A stretch of DNA of 8,843 bases from Paenibacillus sp. (GTDB taxonomy: Bacteria > Bacillota > Bacilli > Paenibacillales > Paenibacillaceae), in the NCBI GenBank assembly GCA_029256665.1, contig JAQSXN010000117.1, positions 1 to 8,843 of the forward strand, in the 5' to 3' direction. Shown one piece after another: positions 1-6,545 of this stretch. A program made the position numbers and the translations under genes. The notes beneath the pieces are model-generated. The model saw nothing but the letters and a program-made list of their open reading frames with translations. It had not been told where the DNA came from and made no database searches. The first letter of the stretch is position 1; each line of letters opens with the position of its first letter.

Positions 1-58
1 AGGGATGACGTAATTCGGATGAACTTAGCGGACTGACGCTTTTAATTACTATTAATGC

Positions 59-102
59 AAAAAACCGGCTGCCGATCCCGCAAAAGGGAAAAGCAGCCGG
101 TT
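59..102 (-). terminator. Rho-independent terminator of mqo
   Basis: A perfect 10-bp inverted repeat (AACCGGCTGC at 63-72, GCAGCCGGTT at 93-102) encloses a 20-base loop that can itself form a small CCC/GGG stem (77-79, 86-88). Read on the minus strand, the stem ends in a run of six T (complement of the A run at 59-64). It begins 13 bases after the mqo stop codon, so it is very probably the mqo terminator and suggests that mqo is monocistronic at its 3' end. Confidence 0.92.
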
Positions 103-114
103 GTCGGTTGTTGA

Positions 115-1632
115 TTAAGAAACGGTGCGGCGAGCCGCCTTGGACGATTTGTCATCGGCAAGACCCAGCGACTGGGCGGTGGAAGCGTGAATCTCTTGGA
201 TCAGCTCCGGGTGGTTCAGCAATACCTTGCCATAGGACGGGATCATCTCTTTGATCTTCGGTTCCCACGACTTGATCTGCTGCGGGAAGCACTTGTTGAT
301 GACTTCGAGCATGACGGAAACGGCTGTCGAAGCGCCCGGCGAAGCGCCAAGCAAAGCGGCGATCGAGCCGTCGGCCGCGCTGATGACTTCCGTGCCGAAT
401 TGCAGCGTGCCTTTGCCTGCCGCGGTATCCTTGATGATCTGTACGCGTTGGCCGGCAACGACAAGCTCCCAATCCTCGCTCTTGGCGTTAGGCACGAACT
501 GGCGAAGCTCTTCCATCCGCTGTTCCTTCGACAACATCAGTTGTTTGATCAGATAGCTGGTGAGAGGCATGTTCTTTGCCCCCGCGGCCATCATCGTCAC
601 GAGATTATGCGGCTTGATGGAAGTAAACAGGTCCATATTGGAGCCGAACTTCAGGAACTTCGGCGTAAAGCCGGCGAAAGGACCGAAGAACAGTGATTCT
701 TTGTTGTCGATGACGCGCGTGTCCAGATGCGGCACGGACATCGGAGGAGCTCCGACGGACGCTTTGCCGTATACCTTGGCGCGGTGCTGAGACACGATCT
801 CCGGCTTGCGGCACACCATGAACAGACCGCTGACCGGGAAGCCGCCGATGCTCTTGCCTTCGGGGATGCCCGACTTCTGCAGCAAGTGCAAGCTGCCGCC
901 GCCGCCGCCGATAAAGACGAACTTGGCTTCGTGATGTTCGACGGCGTTCGAGGAAACGTTTCGTATCTTGAGCTTCCAAGAGCCGTCCGACGCGCGTTTA
1001 ATGTCGTCGACTTGATGATTATAGTTGATGTTTACGCCTTGGCCGCTTAATTGCTTGAACAACATACGGGTCAACGCGCCGAAGTTGACGTCCGTTCCCG
1101 ATTCGATGCGCGTCGCGGCGATCGGACCTTTGTCCGTCCGGTATTTCATCATGAGCGGGATCCACTTCATCAGCTCATCCCGATCGTCGGAGAACTCCAT
1201 TCCTTCGAAGAGCGGATTGGCGGCCATCGCTTCATGTCTCTTCCTCAGGAAGTCGACATCCTTCTCGCCCTGCACGAAGCTCATGTGGGGCACGGGCATA
1301 ATAAAATCCTTCGGATTGCGGATCAGCTTGCGGTCGACCAGATAGGACCAGAACTGTCTGGATACCTGGAATTCCTCGTTGACCTTGATTGCCTTGCTAA
1401 TATCTATGGAACCATCGGCCTTCTCGGTGGTGTAGTTGAGCTCGCAGAGAGATGCGTGTCCTGTACCCGCGTTGTTCCACTCATTGGAGCTTTCCTCTCC
1501 CGCGGAGCCGCGTCTCTCGAATACAGTGATGCTCCAGTCGGGTGCGAGTTCCTTCAGCAGCGAGCCAAGCGTTGCGCTCATAATTCCTGCGCCAATCAGG
1601 ATGACGTCTGTTTTCTTAGGTTGGTTGCTCAT
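115..1632 (-). CDS. mqo: Malate:quinone oxidoreductase
   Basis: A 505-residue FAD enzyme that oxidises malate to oxaloacetate and passes electrons to the membrane quinone pool, presumably menaquinone here. It is a peripheral protein on the inner face of the membrane and serves the TCA cycle in place of, or beside, NAD-dependent malate dehydrogenase. The N-terminus carries the FAD-binding signature [14 protein letters not shown] (about residues 10-23), followed by the family-typical [21 protein letters not shown] block (about 48-68). A glycine-rich [20 protein letters not shown] segment lies mid-protein, and a second nucleotide-binding block ([12 protein letters not shown]) lies near the C-terminus. 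Length matches the family. The ATG start is supported by AAGGA at 1641-1645 on the minus strand, 8 bases upstream. It has no operon partner in view. Family assignment is from recognised motifs; physiological role is family knowledge. Confidence 0.95.
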   Translation of the reverse strand: MSNQPKKTDVILIGAGIMSATLGSLLKELAPDWSITVFERRGSAGEESSNEWNNAGTGHASLCELNYTTEKADGSIDISKAIKVNEEFQVSRQFWSYLVDRKLIRNPKDFIMPVPHMSFVQGEKDVDFLRKRHEAMAANPLFEGMEFSDDRDELMKWIPLMMKYRTDKGPIAATRIESGTDVNFGALTRMLFKQLSGQGVNINYNHQVDDIKRASDGSWKLKIRNVSSNAVEHHEAKFVFIGGGGGSLHLLQKSGIPEGKSIGGFPVSGLFMVCRKPEIVSQHRAKVYGKASVGAPPMSVPHLDTRVIDNKESLFFGPFAGFTPKFLKFGSNMDLFTSIKPHNLVTMMAAGAKNMPLTSYLIKQLMLSKEQRMEELRQFVPNAKSEDWELVVAGQRVQIIKDTAAGKGTLQFGTEVISAADGSIAALLGASPGASTAVSVMLEVINKCFPQQIKSWEPKIKEMIPSYGKVLLNHPELIQEIHASTAQSLGLADDKSSKAARRTVS

Positions 1633-1758
1633 ATATACCGTCCTTATATCCTTCGATTTGCAGAAAGGATGTAGGCTCGTCTTGGTAGGCGCCTCAGCGA
1701 TGCGTCGGGGCGCAGGCTAGTCGTACATCTTTTCCGGATCAGTCATGACCATATATCC

Positions 1759-1771
1759 TAGTGTAACACTA
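1759..1771. promoter_or_regulatory. 13-bp palindrome near the mqo promoter, candidate operator
   Basis: TAGTGT at 1759-1764 and ACACTA at 1766-1771 form a perfect dyad around a single central base, the symmetry expected for a dimeric regulator site. It lies about 130 bases upstream of the mqo start codon. On the minus strand a weak promoter (TTTTAA, 17-base spacer, TACACT) would place its -10 inside the palindrome. The dyad is seen directly; the operator role and the target gene are inference. No regulator can be named from it. Confidence 0.35.
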
Positions 1772-1945
1772 TTAGTAGTAGATTAAAATAATTGAGCCTA
1801 CTTTTTTGTGAACTTGGCTTGACAGATTGGTTAGGCTTCCATTTGGAGGATGAATGTACGGCGAATTTCGGATAGAAATCCATACATTAGGTATCGTGCC
1901 ATTGTCCTCGAGGGCATATTCGACATCAACCGACAAAAAGAGTCA

Positions 1946-1975
1946 AAGACAATGACCTTATTCCTGCTCTATACT
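1946..1975 (+). promoter_or_regulatory. Candidate housekeeping promoter for the membrane-protein gene
   Basis: AAGACA at 1946-1951 (four matches to TTGACA) is followed, after an 18-base spacer, by TATACT at 1970-1975 (five matches to TATAAT). Transcription from here would give a leader of roughly 130 bases before the ATG at 2115. A second weak pair nearer the gene (TTCGAA 2067-2072, TACAAT 2090-2095) would start the transcript inside the Shine-Dalgarno sequence and is less likely. Confidence 0.3.
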
Positions 1976-2114
1976 TAGCCATGTGTCCCGCCGACATTGG
2001 ACTATAACGTTAGATGTTGGGCGTTAGCGTCTATTAACCAATTATATGCCGGATGGGCGCCATCTGTTCGAAAGTGAAAACGATCGGCCTACAATTGATT
2101 AAGGGGAGTTCGAG

Positions 2115-2609
2115 ATGGAGGGCAATATTACGTATCGCCAGTTGATTAAAGTGTTTTTTCGGTTGATTGGCGTGTATTTGGTTATTACAGGCGGATTATC
2201 TGCCGCTGTGCTAGCGGTCGACTTTGCCGTAAAAGGCTCTTATAGCTTTTACATGCTCGGGTTAGCGGGAGAAATGTTTACGGAAGCATCGTCTCTATTC
2301 GTCGGATTGCTGTTGTATGCGGGCGCGACAAAACTAGCCTCTACGATTAAAGGAACCGAAAAAGAAATATCGTTTCGCGCGGGAGAATTATCGTATCTCG
2401 TCTTTTGTGTTTTCGAGGTATTGTTGACTGTCTTTATAGTCGCGGTTATCATTCAATTCATTGGCGAAGCCGCCGTATTTGTCGTAATAGATCCATCGGA
2501 GTGGAGTTTGGATGAAACGTATGTCTTTATTGTCCCTGTCGTCGCTTTAATTTTTGCGTTTATTATGAAGGCGTTGACCGCGAGGATATCTCGATTCGTA
2601 ACCAAATAA
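2115..2609 (+). CDS. Four-helix membrane protein of unknown function
   Basis: A 164-residue hydrophobic protein that I do not recognise. Hydrophobic segments at about residues 13-36, 56-76, 93-125 and 136-154 suggest four membrane helices with short loops. Charged stretches KGTEKE (79-84) and DPSEWSLDET (126-135) would form loops. There is no signal-peptide cleavage site, no cysteine pair and no catalytic motif. The start is well supported: AAGGGGAG at 2101-2108 sits 6 bases before the ATG. The gene is followed at once by its own terminator, so it is probably a single transcription unit separate from the downstream sigma operon, although a regulatory link with that operon cannot be excluded. 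Its codons look more AT-rich than those of the neighbouring genes. It is probably real because the ribosome site, hydrophobic pattern and terminator all agree. Confidence 0.8.
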   Translation: MEGNITYRQLIKVFFRLIGVYLVITGGLSAAVLAVDFAVKGSYSFYMLGLAGEMFTEASSLFVGLLLYAGATKLASTIKGTEKEISFRAGELSYLVFCVFEVLLTVFIVAVIIQFIGEAAVFVVIDPSEWSLDETYVFIVPVVALIFAFIMKALTARISRFVTK

Positions 2610-2623
2610 AGCTGCTGCCATGC

Positions 2624-2659
2624 CGCATGCGGGTCATCCGACTCCATGCGTTTTTTTTT
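2624..2659 (+). terminator. Rho-independent terminator after the membrane-protein gene
   Basis: CGCATG (2624-2629) pairs with CATGCG (2645-2650), with an inner CGG/CCG pair (2630-2632, 2638-2640) inside the loop. A run of nine T (2651-2659) follows immediately. It lies 15 bases after the stop codon at 2609. The uninterrupted T run makes this a convincing terminator, and it isolates the sigma-factor operon from upstream transcription. Confidence 0.88.
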
Positions 2660-2664
2660 GCTCG

Positions 2665-2745
2665 CTCGTTTCCCGCTCTATGCCTAATCGAATGGGACGT
2701 AGGTGGCGTATCCGACCTAAAAGGAATTTTCGCGCGGGAAACGAG
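2665..2745 (+). repeat. 12-bp inverted repeat enclosing a nested hairpin, upstream of the sigma gene
   Basis: CTCGTTTCCCGC (2665-2676) and GCGGGAAACGAG (2734-2745) are perfect reverse complements separated by 57 bases. Inside lies a further dyad, TAGGT (2700-2704) and ACCTA (2715-2719). The right arm can alternatively pair with the sequence just after it: CGGGAA (2735-2740) with TTCCCG (2746-2751). So two mutually exclusive folds are possible. The element lies between the preceding terminator and the likely sigma promoter, so it may act as DNA or be transcribed from an unseen start. It matches no riboswitch family I recognise. The pairing is seen directly; any function is inference. Confidence 0.5.
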
Positions 2746-2768
2746 TTCCCGAATTAATTTTCGCCACA

Positions 2769-2795
2769 GCAAACTTTCCGCCAACATGCCGGGTA
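2769..2795 (+). promoter_or_regulatory. Candidate ECF-type autoregulated promoter
   Basis: GCAAAC (2769-2774, containing the AAC core usual in ECF -35 elements) is followed after 16-17 bases by GGGTA (2791-2795), which resembles the CGTA/CGTC -10 core used by SigW- and SigX-type factors. Transcription would begin near 2800-2803, leaving a leader of about 30 bases before the GTG start. ECF operons are commonly autoregulated, which is why this candidate is listed. The match is imperfect, and a housekeeping -10 (TAATAC at 2794-2799) overlaps it. Confidence 0.35.
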
Positions 2796-2815
2796 ATACT
2801 TATAAGAACAGCACG

Positions 2816-2824
2816 AAAGAGGTG
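2816..2824 (+). promoter_or_regulatory. Ribosome-binding site that fixes the sigma-factor start
   Basis: AAAGAGGTG closely matches the anti-Shine-Dalgarno complement and stands 6 bases before the GTG at 2831. The frame is open upstream to 2627, but that part overlaps a terminator and has no ribosome site at its ATG codons (2627, 2786). This site therefore argues for the short form. Confidence 0.75.
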
Positions 2825-2830
2825 AATGAG

Positions 2831-3367
2831 GTGGAGCAGGAGCAGGAGATCATTAGCCGGATTGTCCAAGGCGACCGTGATGCGTTCCGCGCTTTATACG
2901 ATGAACATTTCGACTACGCGATGCGAACGGCGATGCTCGTGACGAAGCATGGCGAACGCGCCAAGGACGCGGTGCAGGAGACGTTTCTTAGGGTGTACCG
3001 CAGCATCTGGCAATACGATCCTTCGAAGCCGTTCAAGCCGTGGTTGTACTGTATTTTGCTAAGAGAGTGTTATCGGGTGATAGAACGGGAGAAAAAGGTG
3101 GTGCCGCTGGCCGATCAGTTGGAGTTGGAGCGGGTCGGTGTAGACCCGAAGCTGCCGGATACGAGCCTAGACTTATATGATGCGCTGCAATCGCTGCCCG
3201 ATATGTACAGAATTCCGCTCATCTTAAAATATTTACAGGATTATTCGGAGAAAGAAATTGCGGATACGCTGGAACTTAACGTTAATACGCTAAAATCACG
3301 GTTGCTCAAGGGACGCGAGAAGATGAGGGACAGACTGGGAGGGGAGCCGCATGGATCAAAAGCTTAA
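2831..3367 (+). CDS. ECF-family RNA polymerase sigma factor
   Basis: A 178-residue alternative sigma factor of the sigma-70 ECF group, which directs RNA polymerase to a small regulon when released from its anti-sigma factor. Region 2 spans about residues 10-88: GDRDAFRALYDEHFDYAMR, then DAVQETFLRVYRSIWQYD and the KPWLYCILLRECYRV helix. A short linker follows, then region 4 at about 113-168, with SLPDMYRIPLILKYLQDYS and the helix-turn-helix EKEIADTLELNVNTLKSRLLKGREKM. Length is normal for ECF factors and there is no extra C-terminal domain. I chose GTG at 2831 from the ribosome site and because conserved sequence starts directly after it; the open frame further upstream is not protein-like. 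The 3' end overlaps the next gene by 17 bases, indicating translational coupling. The overall type resembles SigW/SigV/SigY-like Bacillota factors, but the subgroup cannot be fixed by eye. Confidence 0.92.
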   Translation: MEQEQEIISRIVQGDRDAFRALYDEHFDYAMRTAMLVTKHGERAKDAVQETFLRVYRSIWQYDPSKPFKPWLYCILLRECYRVIEREKKVVPLADQLELERVGVDPKLPDTSLDLYDALQSLPDMYRIPLILKYLQDYSEKEIADTLELNVNTLKSRLLKGREKMRDRLGGEPHGSKA

Positions 3368-4121
3368 AGAGCAATTGCTCGAGAAGTCGGATTATCCGGA
3401 CACATGGAAGAACGATATTTGGGGACAACTGGAAGCGCGGCTGGACGAGGAGCGCCATGAGGCGCCTGTCGGAAATTTACGACGCGCAACCAACAACAAG
3501 AATAAACATAAGGGGATGAAGGTTATGAAAATCGGAATAGGCGTAGCGGCCGCAGCCGTCGCGGTAACGGTGTTCTTGTCGCTGCCTGCGGGAACGGCCA
3601 TGATGGATAGCGTGAAGGACTGGTTCGAGCCGGAGAAAAAGATCGAGATCGACGTCGAAGGACAGAAGGAAGAGACGAACGGTCAAGTCCACGTCGACAA
3701 AACGAGCGAGTACGCCATCTACTACGACAAGGATCGGTATAAGCTGGTGGAAGGCACGGATAAGGATGTTATTACGACGATCGATCCGCTGCCGGCGGAA
3801 TATCCGGAAGTATCGCTGACCATCGAGCAGAGGACGGACGTGCTGCCGGAGCAGCTGGCGGAGGAACTTGCCGGGCAGTTGCAGGGCGAGTACGCTCGCG
3901 TCGATGCGGTGGAGCGCGTGACGGCGCCGGTTGATGGGTACCTCGTACATGCCATTGACGGCAGCGACCGGCTCAGCAAAGTAACAAACGTTTACGTCGT
4001 AAGCAACGGGAAGCAAGGCAGCTTTATCCTGTCCTCGAACTACTTCCTGGAGGCCGCCGAAGGCCACGGAGCGCGATTCACGCAGACGTTGGAGCAGTTC
4101 CAGGTGATTGACGGGGAGTAA
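3351..4121 (+). CDS. Putative membrane anti-sigma factor
   Basis: A 256-residue single-pass membrane protein whose gene starts inside the end of the sigma gene (ATG 3351, with a GGGAGGGGAG ribosome site just upstream). Residues 1-59 are charged and cytoplasmic, including an acidic/basic helix with DIWGQLEARLDEERHE. One hydrophobic segment lies at about 60-83 (IGIGVAAAAVAVTVFLSLPAG). The rest, about 84-256, should be outside the membrane, with a charged stalk (EPEKKIEIDVEGQKEE) and a mixed alpha/beta domain from about 118 onward. Role is inferred from the overlapping position and topology: it should hold the sigma factor at the membrane until the outer domain senses a signal. It lacks the HxxxCxxC zinc motif of ZAS-type anti-sigma factors; there is no cysteine in the protein. 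Downstream it runs into a stem-loop shared with the convergent gene. Confidence 0.78.
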   Translation: MDQKLKEQLLEKSDYPDTWKNDIWGQLEARLDEERHEAPVGNLRRATNNKNKHKGMKVMKIGIGVAAAAVAVTVFLSLPAGTAMMDSVKDWFEPEKKIEIDVEGQKEETNGQVHVDKTSEYAIYYDKDRYKLVEGTDKDVITTIDPLPAEYPEVSLTIEQRTDVLPEQLAEELAGQLQGEYARVDAVERVTAPVDGYLVHAIDGSDRLSKVTNVYVVSNGKQGSFILSSNYFLEAAEGHGARFTQTLEQFQVIDGE

Positions 4122-4166
4122 CGATCGACGAGTAGAGAGGCGTCCGTAACACATTAAGCGCACACG

Positions 4167-4211
4167 CAAACAAGCCGCAGGCGAGCCCTATGCTCGCAAG
4201 CGGCTTGTTTG
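4167..4211. terminator. Long stem-loop between convergent genes, probable terminator
   Basis: AAACAAGCCGC (4168-4178) pairs perfectly with GCGGCTTGTTT (4200-4210), extended by one outer C-G pair (4167, 4211). After a two-base mismatch, an inner GCGAGC/GCTCGC stem (4181-4186, 4192-4197) closes a five-base loop. It lies 45 bases after the anti-sigma stop and 24 bases beyond the stop of the minus-strand regulator gene, so it can serve both. T runs are short on both sides (three T within the arm), which makes it a weaker intrinsic terminator than the others in this window. Confidence 0.7.
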
Positions 4212-4235
4212 GCGTTAAGCGGTGCCCCTTCTCCG

Positions 4236-6527
4236 TTAACCCGTCCGATCTGCTTTGCCCGTTTCCTGCCGCCCGCGGCGGTATTCGGAAGGCGAGACGC
4301 CGGTGGATTTCTTGAACAGCCGGTTGAACGATGTCACGTTCTCGTAGCCGACCTCCCGCGCGATATCGCCGACTCGCCTGGAGGTGACGGACAACAGCTC
4401 CTTCGCTTTGGCCATGCGGAGTCCGTTCAGGTGGTCGATGAAGTTGGTGCCGGATTTATCCTTGATATACGTGGATAGGTAGGCGGCAGACATGTTGAGC
4501 TCGTGCGCGATCTGCTCCAGCGAGATATCCCCGCCGAAGTTTGTCTCCAGCATGCCCATGACTCGGGAGACGACGGGATCATCGTCCGATACGTTGGTCA
4601 TGGACAACGCCAGCGCGACCGTCTCTGCCAGTCTGACAAGCTGCGCGCGATATTCTTCTATCGTATGGCAAGCGGAAAGGCCGCGCCGGATGGAACGCAG
4701 CGTCCATCCGATATGCGGGTCGGGCTCGTCCGCATGGCGTAGCTCGCCGGTCAATAGCTCGGCGAGCAGTCCCGCGGCTTCGGCGTATTGCCTAACCGCC
4801 GCGCCTGACCGATGGAGCTGCGCGAGCAGTCCGTCCACCGCCTGAACCGCCGCCCCGGCTTGTCCCGCTTGCAGGGAAATCGAGAGCCGCTCGATGTCCT
4901 CCGCAGACAGGCGAGGAGTATCCGGCAGTTCTCTCGGCGCCGTAATAATCTGCGTCTCGTTCAGCGGCTGCGCTTGATCGATCCAGCTGCGCGCCTGGTC
5001 GTACGCGTGGCCGAATTGAGCGGCATGCTCGAAGCGGGCGCTGACCGCGATCGTCACCAGGCAATGGGAAGCGCTCGGATCCAGCAGCCGCTTCGCCTCC
5101 GCGACCAAGGCGGCAACGGTTTCGGAGCGGCCGTTCCGGACGACCGTGAGAATATGGTTATGTTCCAATTGGAAGGTGTGCGAGCCCGGGCAGAGGCCGG
5201 AGGCCGCCTCCCGAATATGCTCCCGGATGGCAAGCGCGGCTTGTTCCGGGCGGAGGTTCAACCGCGCCATGGCTTCCGCGCGGAAGTTTAGTTCGTACAG
5301 GATCAGATCGTAGCTTCCTTCGGTTTCGGATGCCATCAGCTCTTGCCACTCCTCCAGATCCTCGTTAATGTTTTTGATTTGGCTCATATAGCCGTAGCTG
5401 GTCAGAATGGATCGATGCCGGTTCATGCGGCTCTGCACGGTCTCCTTCTCCGCCATTAGCTGCCGGATGCGGCTCTCGATCGCCGCATATTCGCGAATGC
5501 CGTGTGAGTCGGGAGAGTCGGGAGCTAGCCGGACCGATGCTCCCGATGCGGCGTCGAGCAGCCGGTCGACCGGACGTTTTATTCGCAGGCTGAAATAAAA
5601 GGAAACGGCGGTCGCCAGCACGAGCGCGCAGGCGAATACCGCTGCCGACCACCAGAACCAATGCCGGAGGCCGGACAATGCCGCATCGTGCGAGACGGCG
5701 GAATAATACGCGGTTCCGTCTTCGGTTGCGGTCTTGAACCAATAGGTGTCGCCAATCAGCACATGGCTGGCGCCGGGCGGGAATTCGGGCAAAGCCGCGT
5801 CCGCCTCTTCCAGACCGTGCTTGTACAGCAGGCGTCCGTTCTCGTCGGCGATGACGAAAGCTCCGGCACCGGCCTCGCCGGCAAAGGCCGCCAATGCTTT
5901 GTCCGCGTTTAGCAAAGCGATGACCTGGTACTCCTCGCCGGGCAGCTTAAAGCTGATCGGCATGAGCGACGCTCCATCCGTCACGTCGGATGAAGAGGCG
6001 TAATGGTTCGCGGGCAGCATGGCGACGGAGCTGTCCTTCCGCAACTGCTCTTCCCAGAACGCATGCGAATAGACCGGGCTGGCGTACGCCCGTCCGAACA
6101 TGTCAGATGCCGAGCTGCTGCCGTCCTGATCTACCGCGAAGTCGCCGATGCCGTAGTGCACGATAATGCCTTCCAAATAAAACAGCGGATTATAGGCATT
6201 GGTCCGCAAGGCGTTCGATATGCGGTATGCGGACAAATAATTGGCTTCGTCGGGGCCATAGGCCCGCAGCTGGCGATTGAATTCGCGCACGGTCGCATCG
6301 TTGTAAACGTTATTGAGCATCGTTTTGAGATGGGCAAGATGCTCCTCGTACCTCGTCGAGACATCCTCCAACATATCATGACGAGATGCGACGGCCTCCT
6401 TCGCAAGCCGGGACTGAAAAAAAGAGAACAGCAGGCCGTTCATCAGCGAGAATAATAGAATAATGCATATAAAAGAAAGCAGCAGCTGACCGTACAGCGT
6501 GTTCGGCTTCGGCAAACGCAGCTTCAT
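4236..6527 (-). CDS. Membrane-bound AraC-family transcriptional regulator (YesS/YtdP type)
   Basis: A 763-residue one-component sensor-regulator. Membrane helix 1 is at about residues 14-36 (LLLSFICIILLFSLMNGLLF) and helix 2 at about 289-314 (FWWSAAVFACALVLATAVSF), enclosing an extracytoplasmic sensor region of roughly 250 residues. After helix 2 come a basic RIKRPVDRLL HAMP-like linker, a charged helical part and a poorly defined central domain. The C-terminus (about 648-751) is a classical AraC double helix-turn-helix: DISLEQIAHELNMSAAYLSTYI, then RVGDIAREVGYENVTSFNRLFKKSTGVSPSEYRR. Size and architecture match Bacillus YesS and YtdP; YesS relatives control sugar-uptake genes beside LplA lipoproteins. 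The divergent lipoprotein gene is the probable target. I start at ATG 6527 because GGAGGGAGGAA lies 6-16 bases upstream; a TTG 18 bases earlier overlaps that site and is unlikely. Confidence 0.9.
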   Translation of the reverse strand: MKLRLPKPNTLYGQLLLSFICIILLFSLMNGLLFSFFQSRLAKEAVASRHDMLEDVSTRYEEHLAHLKTMLNNVYNDATVREFNRQLRAYGPDEANYLSAYRISNALRTNAYNPLFYLEGIIVHYGIGDFAVDQDGSSSASDMFGRAYASPVYSHAFWEEQLRKDSSVAMLPANHYASSSDVTDGASLMPISFKLPGEEYQVIALLNADKALAAFAGEAGAGAFVIADENGRLLYKHGLEEADAALPEFPPGASHVLIGDTYWFKTATEDGTAYYSAVSHDAALSGLRHWFWWSAAVFACALVLATAVSFYFSLRIKRPVDRLLDAASGASVRLAPDSPDSHGIREYAAIESRIRQLMAEKETVQSRMNRHRSILTSYGYMSQIKNINEDLEEWQELMASETEGSYDLILYELNFRAEAMARLNLRPEQAALAIREHIREAASGLCPGSHTFQLEHNHILTVVRNGRSETVAALVAEAKRLLDPSASHCLVTIAVSARFEHAAQFGHAYDQARSWIDQAQPLNETQIITAPRELPDTPRLSAEDIERLSISLQAGQAGAAVQAVDGLLAQLHRSGAAVRQYAEAAGLLAELLTGELRHADEPDPHIGWTLRSIRRGLSACHTIEEYRAQLVRLAETVALALSMTNVSDDDPVVSRVMGMLETNFGGDISLEQIAHELNMSAAYLSTYIKDKSGTNFIDHLNGLRMAKAKELLSVTSRRVGDIAREVGYENVTSFNRLFKKSTGVSPSEYRRGRQETGKADRTG

Positions 6528-6532
6528 CAAGA

Positions 6533-6543
6533 TTCCTCCCTCC
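6533..6543 (-). promoter_or_regulatory. Strong ribosome-binding site of the AraC-type regulator gene
   Basis: On the minus strand the sequence reads GGAGGGAGGAA and ends 5 bases before the ATG at 6527-6525. It decides the start in favour of this ATG over the in-frame TTG at 6545, which directly abuts it. Confidence 0.85.
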
Positions 6544-6545
6544 AA

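Larger units (their letters stand above)
1633..2114. other. Long divergent intergenic region, no convincing gene
   Basis: About 480 bases lie between the divergent mqo and membrane-protein genes. The region is more AT-rich than its surroundings. It contains a 13-bp palindrome at 1759-1771 and a promoter candidate at 1946-1975 on the plus strand, each listed separately. It also holds a perfect TTGACA hexamer at 1819-1824 with no acceptable -10 partner, and a GGAGG at 1845-1849 followed by two tiny reading frames of 42 codons (from 1850) and 33 codons (from 1854). Neither resembles anything I know. A weak stem with one G-U pair (CCGACAT around 1991 and ATGTTGG around 2014) is also possible. I see no tRNA or recognised riboswitch. 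Confidence 0.6.

Noticed and set aside
187..696. Long plus-strand open frames antisense to mqo, and similar ones opposite the AraC-type regulator gene and the lipoprotein gene
   Set aside because: They are mirror frames produced by GC-rich codon bias; their translations are rich in Arg and low-complexity, and they lack ribosome sites and recognisable motifs.
894..911. Run of GCC triplets within mqo as a variable microsatellite
   Set aside because: It encodes the glycine-rich segment of the enzyme, where the family is already glycine-rich. Five identical codons in a GC-rich genome need no special explanation.
1819..1847. Perfect TTGACA as a promoter -35
   Set aside because: At spacings of 16-18 bases the sequence is TTTGGA or similar, which is not an acceptable -10 element.
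1850..1978. Two overlapping tiny reading frames of 42 and 33 codons starting at 1850 and 1854 after a GGAGG
   Set aside because: The ribosome site is too close to the first ATG, the predicted peptides have no recognisable character, and frames this short occur by chance in AT-rich sequence.
2003..2035. TAACGTTAG and GGGCGTTAG resembling integron attC core sites
   Set aside because: No matching RYYYAAC partner at the right distance, no long imperfect hairpin, and no integrase or cassette genes in the window. Probably chance.
2627..2830. Longer 246-residue form of the sigma factor starting at 2627
   Set aside because: It would begin inside the terminator stem of the preceding gene, has no ribosome site, and its extra residues do not resemble sigma-factor sequence.
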